From a virus, in the IMG/VR virus record IMGVR_UViG_3300042319_001418, positions 1 to 37,605 of that record: a stretch of 37,605 nt of DNA; one strand, given 5' to 3'. Of the stretch, positions 13,085 to 20,631 are shown piece by piece. Below the pieces are notes generated by a model. That model searched no databases, was not told the origin of the DNA, and saw only the letters and a program-made list of their open reading frames with translations. Position numbers and translations under genes: made by a program. The number at the start of each line of letters is the position of its first letter. Position 1 is the stretch's first letter.

Positions 13085-13807
13085 TTAGCTGATTTTGTTT
13101 TCCAACATGCCCATGTAGGCATCATAATTGTGCCCTGGCCAGGTGTGAAATCCATTCTTGGGAGTGGTTCTAAACTGATCCCAGAATCCACTGCCCATGA
13201 TGTGAGCATTGAACATTTCCATGACATTTTGTTCAGTGTCATTGAGGTGATTCATGCTATGATTGATTTCCTTCACCATTTCAATGCCTGGTTCTCCACC
13301 ATATGTGGCATTGGCTGGCAGTCTCTGCCTGCGTGGCTTCTTGCCGCGATAGAGACTTTCTATGTCGCCGCCTTTGAATATGTCAGTTTTGTACCAGTTG
13401 GGCTTGCCACCAGCATCCTGCACATATTCAATCACCACTGTGTCAATCATGCCAGCCCATTTGGGTTGATTGAGTATGGATTTCATGTTGCCCCACACAT
13501 CCTGATCAAAACCATTTATGTAGAGCACATTGCCTTGCCCGTGACCCACACCTGTGCGCCACTTGGCACCCTTGTCCCAGACAATTCTCAGGATGCCTTG
13601 CTTGTAGGCTTCCCAGAGTGCTCTCACAGGTTTGTTTTGAATATAGTCAGGCAATCCCAACTGATGCTGATGCTTCACCAGCCAGTCTCTGTGATTGCGT
13701 TCGGGTGTGATATCCACCAGCTTGTGGTTGATATAAAAATAGGCGTCGCCCAGTTCTGCTGGGCGAGCGCCTGATTGTTTAGCTTCTAGTAATTCCAAGA
13801 TCTTCAT
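13085..13807 (-). CDS. unknown protein with capsid-targeting-like N-terminus
   Basis: The 240-residue product begins M-K-I-L-E-L-L-E-A, matching the N-termini of the three ADP-ribosyltransferase-like proteins and again ending in L-x-E before Ala. The rest is not recognised. It has an early H-R-D-W-L-V-K-H helix, a V-L-Y-I-N-G-F-D strand-turn, a basic RGKKPRRQR stretch (about 157-165) and an N-H-S-M-N-H-L helix. The shared leader suggests a late protein packed in the capsid and cut by the prohead protease. An AATAAATA octamer ends exactly 5 nt before the ATG, and no Shine-Dalgarno sequence is present, so a leaderless late mRNA is predicted. Confidence 0.65.
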   Translation of the reverse strand: MKILELLEAKQSGARPAELGDAYFYINHKLVDITPERNHRDWLVKHQHQLGLPDYIQNKPVRALWEAYKQGILRIVWDKGAKWRTGVGHGQGNVLYINGFDQDVWGNMKSILNQPKWAGMIDTVVIEYVQDAGGKPNWYKTDIFKGGDIESLYRGKKPRRQRLPANATYGGEPGIEMVKEINHSMNHLNDTEQNVMEMFNAHIMGSGFWDQFRTTPKNGFHTWPGHNYDAYMGMLENKIS

Positions 13808-13829
13808 AGAGTTATTTATTGGCTCTATG
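13805..13829 (-). promoter_or_regulatory. late octamer in the loop of a hairpin that pairs the start codon
   Basis: CATAGAG (minus strand, 13823-13829) can pair with CTCTATG (13805-13811), which contains the start codon; AATAAATA (13813-13820) lies in the loop. A transcript entering from upstream would hide the ATG in the stem, while one started at the octamer would lack the 5' arm. The hairpin may also have been the original terminator of creA, whose leftover stop is at 13840. Confidence 0.5.
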
Positions 13830-13839
13830 AGGGAAATTC

Positions 13840-13920
13840 CTACTTGCTGTTCACTGCGATGGCTGTGACACTGTTGAAGGGGCTGCCATCAAGCAGCTTG
13901 GTGCTCCACACAAGGTAGAC
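13840..13920 (-). pseudogene. leftover original 3' end of creA
   Basis: Read on the minus strand, this 81-bp stretch encodes 26 residues from V-Y-L-V-W-S-T-K-L-L-D-G to N-S-K and ends in TAG. It matches the C-terminus of the intact creA gene at 14667 in 20 of 26 residues, yet 15 of those 20 shared residues use different codons. It has no start and lies beyond the HNH endonuclease, so it is the displaced end of the gene. Confidence 0.85.
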
Positions 13921-13924
13921 CTGG

Positions 13925-13932
13925 TATAAATA
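13925..13932 (+). promoter_or_regulatory. T4-type late promoter of the HNH endonuclease
   Basis: An exact TATAAATA octamer lies 43 nt upstream of the endonuclease ATG, immediately next to the creA leftover. The AAGGAG Shine-Dalgarno sequence is at 13961-13966. Confidence 0.75.
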
Positions 13933-13975
13933 GTTTATTACATGTGTAATAGACAAGACAAAGGAGAGGAGACAT

Positions 13976-14704
13976 ATGTTCCTGCAGAACAAATATACTA
14001 AATGGTATTTCAATATTGTGAATAATGCTCAAGGTCGCAATAGATCAGATCTTGCATTGCCCATGGAACGACATCACATTATACCAGATTGTATGCATCT
14101 GAATAGAAGACGCCACGGACCACCAGGGACTGTTCGGGGAAATCCAAATAACCCCAACAATTTAGTTTATCTAACCATTAAAGAACACTTCTTATGCCAC
14201 TGGCTATTGACTAAAATGGTTGATTCACAATATCTCAGACCGATGCATTATGCACTCCATAGGATGACATTTTGTCGTAGATCTAATACCAGGCTCATTG
14301 CAGGCTGGCAGGTCTGTAAAGCTAGAACGGCGATTCTTGCAGCAACAGTTGGACGCTCTCTATCAGAGGAAACAAAAAAGAAGATTAGCGCCTCCAAGAT
14401 TGGTAAACGCAAAGGTCTTAAGCAATCACCAGATCATGTTCAAAAAAGAGCTAACTCTCTTAAAGGAAAGGCTAAATCAGCAGAACATAAATCGAATATA
14501 TCTCAATCGAAAATGGGCAAGACATCATATATTCGAACAGATGAGACCAAGGAAAAAAATAGGAAATCCAGGATTGGAGCGGCAAAAGATTACAAATGGT
14601 GGAATGACGGAACTAAATCTACCTTATGTCCCGTTTGTCCAGGAGATGGGTGGAGTCAAGGACGATTTAAGGCGATTTCAAAGGAACTGCGGTTACCGAA
14701 TTAA
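13976..14704 (+). CDS. HNH homing endonuclease (free-standing)
   Basis: The first 90 residues form an HNH core: E-R-H-H-I-I-P (about 32-38), N-P-N-N-L-V-Y-L and K-E-H-F-L-C-H-W-L-L. Three NUMOD3-like modules follow (S-E-E-T-K-K-K-I-S, S-P-D-H-V-Q-K-R and S-A-E-H-K-S-N-I-S). The tail W-W-N-D-G-T-K ... C-P-G-D-G-W-S-Q-G-R is shared with the GIY-YIG enzyme at 3902. It should cut a site near the 3' end of creA in phages lacking it. Its last 38 bases overlap the recoded creA end on the other strand, tying the two together. The start has a strong AAGGAG and an upstream late promoter. Confidence 0.9.
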   Translation: MFLQNKYTKWYFNIVNNAQGRNRSDLALPMERHHIIPDCMHLNRRRHGPPGTVRGNPNNPNNLVYLTIKEHFLCHWLLTKMVDSQYLRPMHYALHRMTFCRRSNTRLIAGWQVCKARTAILAATVGRSLSEETKKKISASKIGKRKGLKQSPDHVQKRANSLKGKAKSAEHKSNISQSKMGKTSYIRTDETKEKNRKSRIGAAKDYKWWNDGTKSTLCPVCPGDGWSQGRFKAISKELRLPN

Positions 14705-15131
14705 ATGGACTCCCATCTATCAGCTTGGTAGACCAGACCAAATACACTAACGATTTGCGGTCAGGGTCCCAAAACCTGCTCACTCTCATGGTTTTGAACA
14801 AGAAGCTGGTTTTCTCTGTGAAGATCACTTCACCCTTGCGGCTGCGATCAATTTCACCTTTGATCTTGATCTCACCAGTTGCACGGCAGGCAATACTGAA
14901 GCGGCTGGGATCTTCAGCAATGCCCAGTGCACCTGTGATGCCACCAGTTTCTGCACGGCTGATATAACAACTGACTCCATCCACCTTGGGATCGTCAAAC
15001 CGTTCCACAACCACCCTATCACCACTGCCCAGTATGCGCCAGGTGGTGGTTACTTCACCCACTTGCGTTTGGGCCAAGGCTGTGGTTGCAGCACACGCCA
15101 GAGCTGCAATAGCCAAAAACATGTTTTTCAT
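14667..15131 (-). CDS. creA: CreA family periplasmic protein with recoded 3' end
   Basis: The 154-residue product has a signal peptide (M-K-N-M-F ... A-L-A, cleavage near residue 20). The mature part matches CreA: V-V-V-E-R-F-D-D-P, C-Y-I-S-R-A-x-T-G-G-I, L-G-I-A-E-D, T-S-F-L-F-K ... V-x-R-F-x-D and Y-L-V-W-S-x-K. CreA is a small periplasmic protein of proteobacteria with no firmly known role and is unusual in a phage. The last 26 or so codons differ in codon choice from the leftover original end at 13840-13920, as if replaced with the HNH gene. It lies 13 nt downstream of infC, with only a weak Shine-Dalgarno sequence. Confidence 0.9.
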   Translation of the reverse strand: MKNMFLAIAALACAATTALAQTQVGEVTTTWRILGSGDRVVVERFDDPKVDGVSCYISRAETGGITGALGIAEDPSRFSIACRATGEIKIKGEIDRSRKGEVIFTEKTSFLFKTMRVSRFWDPDRKSLVYLVWSTKLIDGSPFNSVTAVPLKSP

Positions 15132-15144
15132 GTGAGATGCTTTC

Positions 15145-15720
15145 TTACTTGACCACAGGCATCAGCAGCGCCTGGATGCTGTTGCCCTGCATGTTGGGCT
15201 CACGTTCCAGCTTGTGTTCACCCACAGCAGCCAGGAAGCGATTCATCACTTCCACACCCAGTTCACGATAGGCCATTTCTCTACCGCGAAACTTGATTAC
15301 AACCTTGACCTTGCAACTGTCATCCAGGAAGCTGCGTGCATTGCGAGCCTTGATCTCAATATCATGCTCGTCAGTGACAGGTCGCAGTTGCACTTCCTTG
15401 ATGTGAATTTCATTCTCTCGGTTCTTGCGAGCACGTTCCTTGGCTGCCTTCTTCTGCTCATACAGATACTTGTTGAGGTCCACAATCTTGGCAATCATGG
15501 GCTGCGCCTCAGTGTTGATTGCCACAAGATCCATGCCTTCCAGCCTGGCTCTGTTGAGCGCGTCATGTGTTGCCACAACACCCAAGTTGCTGCCATCCTG
15601 TAGGATCAGGCGCACCTGAGGTGAGCGAATGCGTTCGTTAGCCAGAGTCTGTTCTAGTGCCATGGTAGATGGTTGGTCCTTTTTGTTTCGAATATGATTA
15701 CTATATGGTATTTTCGCCAT
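15145..15720 (-). CDS. infC: translation initiation factor IF-3
   Basis: The 191-residue product has both IF-3 domains. The N-domain runs from A-N-E-R-I-R-S-P-Q-V-R-L-I through V-D-L-N-K-Y-L-Y-E. A basic linker follows (Q-K-K-A-A-K-E-R-A-R-K), then the C-domain with K-E-V-Q-L-R-P-V-T-D-E-H-D and K-V-V-I-K-F-R-G-R-E-M. IF-3 binds the 30S subunit, blocks early 50S joining and checks the start codon and initiator tRNA. The ATG at 15720 overlaps the clpX stop (TGATG). An ATG 19 codons in with AAGGA upstream is an alternative that would match bacterial IF-3 length better. With bS21, this gives the phage two factors acting on the 30S platform during initiation. Confidence 0.93.
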   Translation of the reverse strand: MAKIPYSNHIRNKKDQPSTMALEQTLANERIRSPQVRLILQDGSNLGVVATHDALNRARLEGMDLVAINTEAQPMIAKIVDLNKYLYEQKKAAKERARKNRENEIHIKEVQLRPVTDEHDIEIKARNARSFLDDSCKVKVVIKFRGREMAYRELGVEVMNRFLAAVGEHKLEREPNMQGNSIQALLMPVVK

Positions 15721-16955
15721 CAGTCAACCACTTTTTCTGGATCTTTTTGTTCAATCACAGTGCTTTTGTTTACAATCAATTTTTTCACTTGTTCCTGTTT
15801 GAGTTGGGGGATTAGATATTGGCTGTTGATGAGAATGCGCTCAATCACCCTACGCAGTCCTCGCGCACCAGTTCTGGTGCGGGTAACCTGACTGGCAATC
15901 TGATCCAGAGCCTCGTCTTCAAAAACCAGTTCAATGTTTTCCAGTTGAAACAGCTTTTGAAATTGCTTGGTAATGGCATTCTTGGGTTCCACCAAGATCC
16001 TTTTGAGAGTGGACTGATTGAGATCTTCAAAGGGCAGGATAACTGGGATACGACCAATCAATTCTGGAATCATGCCATAGGCAATCAGGTCTTCTGTTTC
16101 CACCTGCTGCACCAGTTGAAAACTCTTTTGTGCATCAGGAATCTTGAGATCACTGTTGAAGCCCATGCTGGTGGATTGATCTTCCAAACGGGCTTCAATC
16201 ACCTTGTTGAGTCCTTCAAAGGCACCACCCAGAATAAACAGGATGTTACGAGTGTTCATGCTGACAAATTCACCATTGGGATTTTTTCTGCCACCAGCAG
16301 GCTGAAATTTAACGTCACTGCCTTCAATAATCTTGAGTAATGCCTGTTGCACTCCTTCACCGCTGACATCTCGGGTGGTGCTGACATTCTCGCCACTCTT
16401 GCGACCAATCTTGTCAATTTCATCCACAAAGATGATGCCCTTTTGAGCTTTTTCCAGATCATTTTCTGCTGCCTGAAACAGTCTGGTGAGACATTCTTCT
16501 GGATCCAGGCCCACATAACCAGTTTGGCTCAAACTGGTGGCGTCCACCACAGCAAAAGGCACATTGAGGATCTGGGCCAGAGTATTCACCATGTGAGACT
16601 TGCCCACACCACTGCTGCCAATCATGAGAATGTTGCTTTTGTCTATGGTTACACCATCCACCACTGGATGAGCCAGTCTCTTGAGATGGTTGTAGATGGC
16701 CACACCCAGGGTTTTTTTGGCCAGTGTTTGCCCAATCACGTGTTCATTTAGGTAATCTACAATCACTGGTGGGGTTAGATTAATGTCTGACTGTGTGTGA
16801 TCAGCAGCCTCTTCTGGAGGATGAATCACCTGACCACACAGATCAATGCACTCATTACAAATGAATGCACCATTGCCACTCACAAGAGTTTTCACTTGTG
16901 TTTGGTTTTTGTTACAAAAACTACAGGAGTGAATCATCTTGATGTTGGCTGTCAT
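15720..16955 (-). CDS. clpX: ClpX unfoldase
   Basis: The 411-residue protein is full length. It has the C4 zinc domain (Cys11, Cys14, Cys33, Cys36), Walker A G-S-S-G-V-G-K-S (113-120), pore loop G-Y-V-G (146-149), Walker B I-I-F-V-D-E-I-D (174-181) and G-A-R-G-L-R sensor 2. Differences from the E. coli protein are G-S-S-G-V-G-K-S for G-P-T-G-S-G-K-T, R-K-N (223-225) for the R-K-H pore loop, and M-G-F (264-266) for the I-G-F loop that docks on ClpP. The last keeps the hydrophobic-Gly-Phe pattern, so docking on host ClpP remains plausible. The pore change could alter substrate choice. Its ATG overlaps the upstream stop, and it overlaps infC downstream. Confidence 0.95.
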   Translation of the reverse strand: MTANIKMIHSCSFCNKNQTQVKTLVSGNGAFICNECIDLCGQVIHPPEEAADHTQSDINLTPPVIVDYLNEHVIGQTLAKKTLGVAIYNHLKRLAHPVVDGVTIDKSNILMIGSSGVGKSHMVNTLAQILNVPFAVVDATSLSQTGYVGLDPEECLTRLFQAAENDLEKAQKGIIFVDEIDKIGRKSGENVSTTRDVSGEGVQQALLKIIEGSDVKFQPAGGRKNPNGEFVSMNTRNILFILGGAFEGLNKVIEARLEDQSTSMGFNSDLKIPDAQKSFQLVQQVETEDLIAYGMIPELIGRIPVILPFEDLNQSTLKRILVEPKNAITKQFQKLFQLENIELVFEDEALDQIASQVTRTRTGARGLRRVIERILINSQYLIPQLKQEQVKKLIVNKSTVIEQKDPEKVVD

Positions 16956-17407
16956 GATTGTTCTCCAACTACATGTTGTTTGACCAACTGTAGCAGCATG
17001 TGTTCAAAAATCATGCTGCTTTGATTATACAAGGGAATCTGGGCAAATTCTGCCAGGCTGTTGATGGTTTCATCACTGCCCACATGAACATATCTCAAAC
17101 AGTGTGTGATGCTGCTGACAAGAGCAATATTGAATGCGTCTTGTGCATGAGCAATCACTGCATTCATATGAAAGTGATTGATCCAGATCCAATCCACCTG
17201 TTCCTTGGTATAGGGCGGTGGTTCCACCACCATGTAAAATGCCCAGTCTGTGGTAGGATATAGATCCTGTACCAGAGAGATGTAGTCCTGAGCCTGTGAT
17301 TCACTGTGGGCCAACAGCATAACTTTCACTGTGTTGGCAGGAGGTAACCACACACTGGGATATGTAACCAGGTGACCATATGTCATCTGACTCTTGTCAA
17401 AACTCAT
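16952..17407 (-). CDS. protein of unknown function
   Basis: The 151-residue product has no recognised domain. It has an N-terminal beta-like part (V-T-Y-P-S-V-W-L-P-P, V-K-V-M-L-L-A-H-S), a D-W-I-W-I-N-H-F-H-M-N segment and a helical C-terminal third. It looks soluble. It heads the operon with clpX, infC and creA: its stop overlaps the clpX start (ATGA), and a TTGACA-N16-TAAACT promoter lies upstream. A role linked to ClpX or translation is possible from position only. Confidence 0.65.
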   Translation of the reverse strand: MSFDKSQMTYGHLVTYPSVWLPPANTVKVMLLAHSESQAQDYISLVQDLYPTTDWAFYMVVEPPPYTKEQVDWIWINHFHMNAVIAHAQDAFNIALVSSITHCLRYVHVGSDETINSLAEFAQIPLYNQSSMIFEHMLLQLVKQHVVGEQS

Positions 17408-17438
17408 TGTATCGCTAACCCCTCGTTGTTTGTACTAG

Positions 17439-17466
17439 AGTTTACTTGTTCAATGAGTTCTGTCAA
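17439..17466 (-). promoter_or_regulatory. sigma70-type promoter of the clpX-infC-creA operon
   Basis: TTGACA (17461-17466) and TAAACT (17439-17444) are 16 bp apart on the minus strand, upstream of the ATG at 17407. Confidence 0.6.
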
Positions 17467-17469
17467 AGC

Positions 17470-18615
17470 TTATTTCAACAACAGTGGAGTGACAGTGATG
17501 TTGGGTTCCACATTGGCCACAACCGCATCCAATTTTTCAGCCAGAACGGGCAAAATCTGGGTGGGGTTGACTCTTACACACTTGTCACCAAAATTTGTGA
17601 TTGTGGGATCAAAGATTTCCTGATTGCCACTATAATCTTCTGTCAATGCTCTGGCAATCAATCTCTTGATGCAGTCTGCACCCAACAAATAGTCTCCGGG
17701 ACTGGTTTCATCTTCTGTGCTGAGGTAGTTGGCGCGATCATAGGCTACTGTGAAACTCAGTGTATCCAGGGGACTTGTACCATCAATTGTACCATCTTTG
17801 TCAAACGTGCCCAGATACACAGGACTGATCAGCTCTCCCAGCTTGTTGACGATGCCATCCCATCTCATGTTGGCACGTTCTTTGTCAATGCTTTCAGCAT
17901 AGGTGAGAGGTGTGCCACCATGATTGCCAGTGAGAAATCCAATGTCAGAGATCAAACCAGTGTCACCATTCTGCAATACCCAGGGTTGTCCCACAGCACT
18001 GCACAGTTGCAGAGTTTGATTGGGCACAGTGCCATCCCCCACTACATATGCAACAACCTGATGTGCCCAGGTGAGGCTGTTGATGTCTGCTGCACAGCTA
18101 GCAGCAGTTGTACTGCTCCAAGTGACTTCGACTCCGTTGATGAGAATGTCCTCTGCAGCAACTGGTGCTGTAAATCCAGTGCCAGTTTCACAAGGCCAAT
18201 CTCTGTAAACACTTTCAGTCAATCCCAGCTCGGCCAAACCACCTGATCCTTCTTTCAACCAAATGTTACTGCCTTCATAACCCACCCAATTGCGCAGTGT
18301 GATGCAGGTGCTGATCACTGTGTTGTCAGCATACACACCAGTCTGTGGTGTCAGTGCATTGATGTCACTAATGGCATCAGCAAGAGCAGCGCCACTGAAT
18401 GCCACCAACACATCATTTATGTAAAGTGTTTTGAATAGTGTGAGGACAGGAGTGTCCACAGTTCCTGTGATCAAAACTGTTCTGTTGTATTTCTCAGCAG
18501 TGGTGTTGTCAATTGCGCCAGCATCTGTGGCATCTGTTGCCGCTGTCCAGTTTGCTGGTGCAGTCATGTCAATTTCCACTCTGTAATAACGTGGAGTAAG
18601 GGTTGCTGTTACCAT
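17470..18615 (-). CDS. probable structural (virion) protein
   Basis: The 381-residue product is rich in Thr, Ala, Asn and Asp, beta-strand-like, with few Lys, typical of capsid or tail accessory proteins. Two segments, Y-I-N-D-V-L-V-A-F-S-G ... D-I-N-A-L (about 67-90) and L-I-N-G-V-E-V-T-W-S-S ... D-I-N-S-L (about 160-182), repeat an I-N-G/D-V-x-V ... D-I-N pattern. The pattern recalls the flagellin/hook IN motif, in this case perhaps a shared phage beta domain. The ATG at 18615 has AAGGAAAGAG just before it. A GCTAAATA motif lies about 30 nt upstream. The role is inferred from composition. Confidence 0.55.
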   Translation of the reverse strand: MVTATLTPRYYRVEIDMTAPANWTAATDATDAGAIDNTTAEKYNRTVLITGTVDTPVLTLFKTLYINDVLVAFSGAALADAISDINALTPQTGVYADNTVISTCITLRNWVGYEGSNIWLKEGSGGLAELGLTESVYRDWPCETGTGFTAPVAAEDILINGVEVTWSSTTAASCAADINSLTWAHQVVAYVVGDGTVPNQTLQLCSAVGQPWVLQNGDTGLISDIGFLTGNHGGTPLTYAESIDKERANMRWDGIVNKLGELISPVYLGTFDKDGTIDGTSPLDTLSFTVAYDRANYLSTEDETSPGDYLLGADCIKRLIARALTEDYSGNQEIFDPTITNFGDKCVRVNPTQILPVLAEKLDAVVANVEPNITVTPLLLK

Positions 18616-18687
18616 CTCTTTCCTTGAGCCTGTTGGGATATGTTTGTTGAATATTTAGCTCATGGAAAGAGATTTTTGCTAGATCAT

Positions 18688-19134
18688 CTATTCACACACA
18701 AAAGTCTGCAGATCAGTGGTGTAAATCACCCTGGGAATAGAAAAATCCAGGATACACTTCTGGCATCCCTTGCAGGGACGACTCATGCCCAGAACCCAGC
18801 TCTTGCTGGTTTCACTGGGCCTCTTGATGCGCAACACATAAAGAGTGCTCTTGGCAAGGTCCTGAGGCACACGCCTCTTGAGAAAGTTGTAGATGGCATG
18901 GGTTTCTGCATGCCAAAACAGGCTGTCATTGTTTTTCCCAAATTTATGCTGAAAAGGATGGGATCTCAGACTGTTGTTGCCAAAACTGATAATGTTTCCT
19001 CGAATGGCCACAGCAGCAGCCAGCCTGGCATTGGCTACAGGTGTGACATCTTCTGCCATTGTGTGCAGAATATTCATGATCTTAATGTCTCGATCAGTTA
19101 CCGGCGCTACCGGCGCGATCGCTGCGGGATCCAT
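18688..19134 (-). CDS. phage cytidine/deoxycytidylate deaminase-like protein
   Basis: The zinc-binding deaminase signature is complete: W-H-A-E (H-A-E, about residues 75-77) and P-C-K-G-C-Q-K-C (P-C-x-x-C). The R-S-H-P-F-Q-x-K-F-G-K-N segment before H-A-E is, as I recall it, characteristic of a phage deaminase family distinct from T4 dCMP deaminase. It probably deaminates dCMP or a related base or nucleotide. The ATG at 19134 has GGAG ten bases upstream, and a TTGACA-N16-TATCAT promoter is in place. The gene once followed the queD-like gene directly; the endonuclease insertion now separates them. Confidence 0.85.
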   Translation of the reverse strand: MDPAAIAPVAPVTDRDIKIMNILHTMAEDVTPVANARLAAAVAIRGNIISFGNNSLRSHPFQHKFGKNNDSLFWHAETHAIYNFLKRRVPQDLAKSTLYVLRIKRPSETSKSWVLGMSRPCKGCQKCILDFSIPRVIYTTDLQTFVCE

Positions 19135-19168
19135 GTGGATTTTGTCTCCGAAATGCTTTTATACAAGC

Positions 19169-19216
19169 ATGATACTGGTGATTTGTGTGATGTCAACAGG
19201 ATTTATCCTGTTGACA
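19169..19216 (-). promoter_or_regulatory. terminator hairpin fused to a promoter
   Basis: A perfect 12-bp inverted repeat (19191-19202 with 19205-19216) contains TTGACA (19191-19196) in its downstream arm. TATCAT (19169-19174) follows after 16 bp. The hairpin lies 33 nt after the leftover queD stop and was probably that gene's terminator; the promoter serves the deaminase. Confidence 0.65.
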
Positions 19217-19248
19217 CTGTCAACTAACACATGTTCGCAGCTGAGAGT

Positions 19249-19350
19249 TTATTCCCAGCCTTCGAATAAATTTTCATCCCATTCGCGATGCCCTTCACGG
19301 AAAGCCATGTTTGATTGAGTTTCCCTCACTTCCACTCTGAAGGCTAAATA
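19249..19350 (-). pseudogene. leftover original 3' end of the queD-like gene
   Basis: Read on the minus strand this encodes Y-L-A-F-R-V-E-V-R-E-T-Q-S-N-M-A-F-R-E-G-H-R-E ... G-W-E and ends in TAA. It aligns with the C-terminus of the intact gene ending at 20149 (V-Q-V-R-E-T-D-A-N-M-A-M-R-V-G-H-R-E): 16 of 24 residues match, and 10 of those 16 use different codons. It has no usable start and lies beyond the GIY-YIG endonuclease. Confidence 0.85.
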
Positions 19351-19410
19351 AGGTGTCCTTCGCGGTTCTCCCAAACCCAAGGACTCTATTAGTAAGAAGG
19401 AACCAACAGC

Positions 19411-20112
19411 ATGAATATTTACGCAGATAATCTGCCTTACACCTACTTCCTTATGTGGAAGTCTAGCAAATTAAAATATTATGGTTGCCAATATGGCAAG
19501 AAGGCTAACCCACAGAATATTCTATCAGGAACCTACCGAACCTCTTCAAAATATGTCAAACAGTATTGGAATGATTTTGGCGCTCCAGATATAATCGTTA
19601 TTCACAGAACGTTTCAATCATCTAAAGAATGTAGAGAGTTTGAACAATTATATCTAAAAAGAGTAAGAGCACCCTATAAAGAAGATTGGCTCAACAAGAC
19701 AGATAACAAAGCTATAGTAACAGAAAACTATAACCCAGAATCTTGGCAGAAAAGCCATGCTAGTCGAGCAAGACATAGACAAGAAGATCCTGAATTCAAT
19801 AAACTTATGAACGATAGGTTCGTTAAAATGATGCATAGTGAGAGTGCGACCGCCAAGCGTAAGGAAACATTTATCAAAACACAGCACTCTAAAGGAGCCA
19901 ACAATCCTAGATATGGAGTTACAGTAGGCGAAGATACACGTAAGAAGATGTCTATCAAGCGAAAGTCTCAATATGAATTCAATGTTTTAAGATCAAAAGA
20001 TCTCAATAAGACTAATAAAGTCTGTGAACATTGTGGTAAATCAGGACTCAATGCAGGGAACTATAAAAGATGGCATGGATCTAAATGCCCTAAAAAACCA
20101 ACATGTGTCTGA
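19411..20112 (+). CDS. GIY-YIG homing endonuclease (free-standing)
   Basis: The N-terminal domain has Y-T-Y-F-L-M-W followed by K-Y-Y-G-C-Q-Y-G, a GIY-YIG variant. It then has W-N-D-F-G-A-P-D-I and the catalytic-type E-F-E-Q-L-Y-L helix. The middle has a NUMOD-like segment (G-E-D-T-R-K-K-M-S). The C-terminus ends in a zinc-finger-like C-E-H-C ... H-G-S-K-C (about 208-228). The ATG has AAGGA upstream. It lies between the intact 3' end of the queD-like gene and the leftover original 3' end, and shares a bidirectional terminator with it. The target is presumably the 3' part of queD. Confidence 0.8.
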   Translation: MNIYADNLPYTYFLMWKSSKLKYYGCQYGKKANPQNILSGTYRTSSKYVKQYWNDFGAPDIIVIHRTFQSSKECREFEQLYLKRVRAPYKEDWLNKTDNKAIVTENYNPESWQKSHASRARHRQEDPEFNKLMNDRFVKMMHSESATAKRKETFIKTQHSKGANNPRYGVTVGEDTRKKMSIKRKSQYEFNVLRSKDLNKTNKVCEHCGKSGLNAGNYKRWHGSKCPKKPTCV

Positions 20113-20147
20113 TTGTTTAGGGGGTAGTAATACTACCCCCTAAACAA
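20113..20147. terminator. bidirectional terminator between endonuclease and queD-like gene
   Basis: A perfect inverted repeat with 17-bp arms (20113-20129 and 20131-20147) and one central base lies between the two convergent stops. The top strand is flanked by TTGTTTAGGGGG and CCCCCTAAACAAA. It replaces the original terminator, now left at 19191-19216. Confidence 0.75.
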
Positions 20148-20148
20148 A

Positions 20149-20631
20149 TTATGAGAATAAATCCTCGTTATCCTCTCTATGGCCTACTCTCATAGCCATA
20201 TTTGCATCAGTCTCGCGAACTTGAACCATGCTGCACCAAATTCTTTCGGCTTCTGCTGCACCATATTGAGGCAAGAACACTCCATTTATATATTTGTATA
20301 GGAAATCAGCAATCCCCTCACAACCAGTGCGCTCAACTTCTGTAATTTTGGCTAGCCCTAATTCTCCTAGCTTTTTCATGTCTTCGTAGTGAGGATCATC
20401 AAAAGCCAATAAGAGAGTATGATCGAACCATTCCTCGAGTTTGTCCTTCAAAGGGCGAAGTCCACCAAAATCCATGCACCAGTTACGTGCATCCAATGTA
20501 TCGCATTCAAATTCCAAATGAAAGCTGAGGGAATAACCATGTATAAAACGACAGAGGCTATCTGCCCGCCATTGACGATACGCTACTGGTCCAATTTGTC
20601 TATAAGTTTTTGTGCTAATCCATTTCGCCAT
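20149..20631 (-). CDS. queD: 6-carboxy-tetrahydropterin synthase (QueD)-like protein
   Basis: The 160-residue product resembles phage members of the 6-pyruvoyl-tetrahydropterin synthase family. It has Y-R-Q-W-R-A-D-S-L-C-R-F-I-H-G-Y-S-L-S-F-H, then a C-x-x-L-D strand, M-D-F-G-G-L, F-D-H-T-L-L-L ... D-D-P, E-V-E ... C-E-G-I-A-D-F-L-Y and V-x-V-R-E-T-x-x-N. QueD makes a precursor of preQ0, used for queuosine and, in some phages, for 7-deazaguanine DNA bases. The family normally has His just before the catalytic Cys and a second His in H-G-H; here they are Leu and Tyr, so metal binding may be altered. The start at 20631 has AGGGG upstream. The last ~25 codons appear to have been replaced together with the neighbouring endonuclease. 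Confidence 0.8.
   Translation of the reverse strand: MAKWISTKTYRQIGPVAYRQWRADSLCRFIHGYSLSFHLEFECDTLDARNWCMDFGGLRPLKDKLEEWFDHTLLLAFDDPHYEDMKKLGELGLAKITEVERTGCEGIADFLYKYINGVFLPQYGAAEAERIWCSMVQVRETDANMAMRVGHREDNEDLFS

Noticed and set aside
19106-19135. A GCGATCGC octamer (cyanobacterial HIP1) near the deaminase start.
   Set aside because: A single occurrence in the window; HIP1 is meaningful only when highly repeated.
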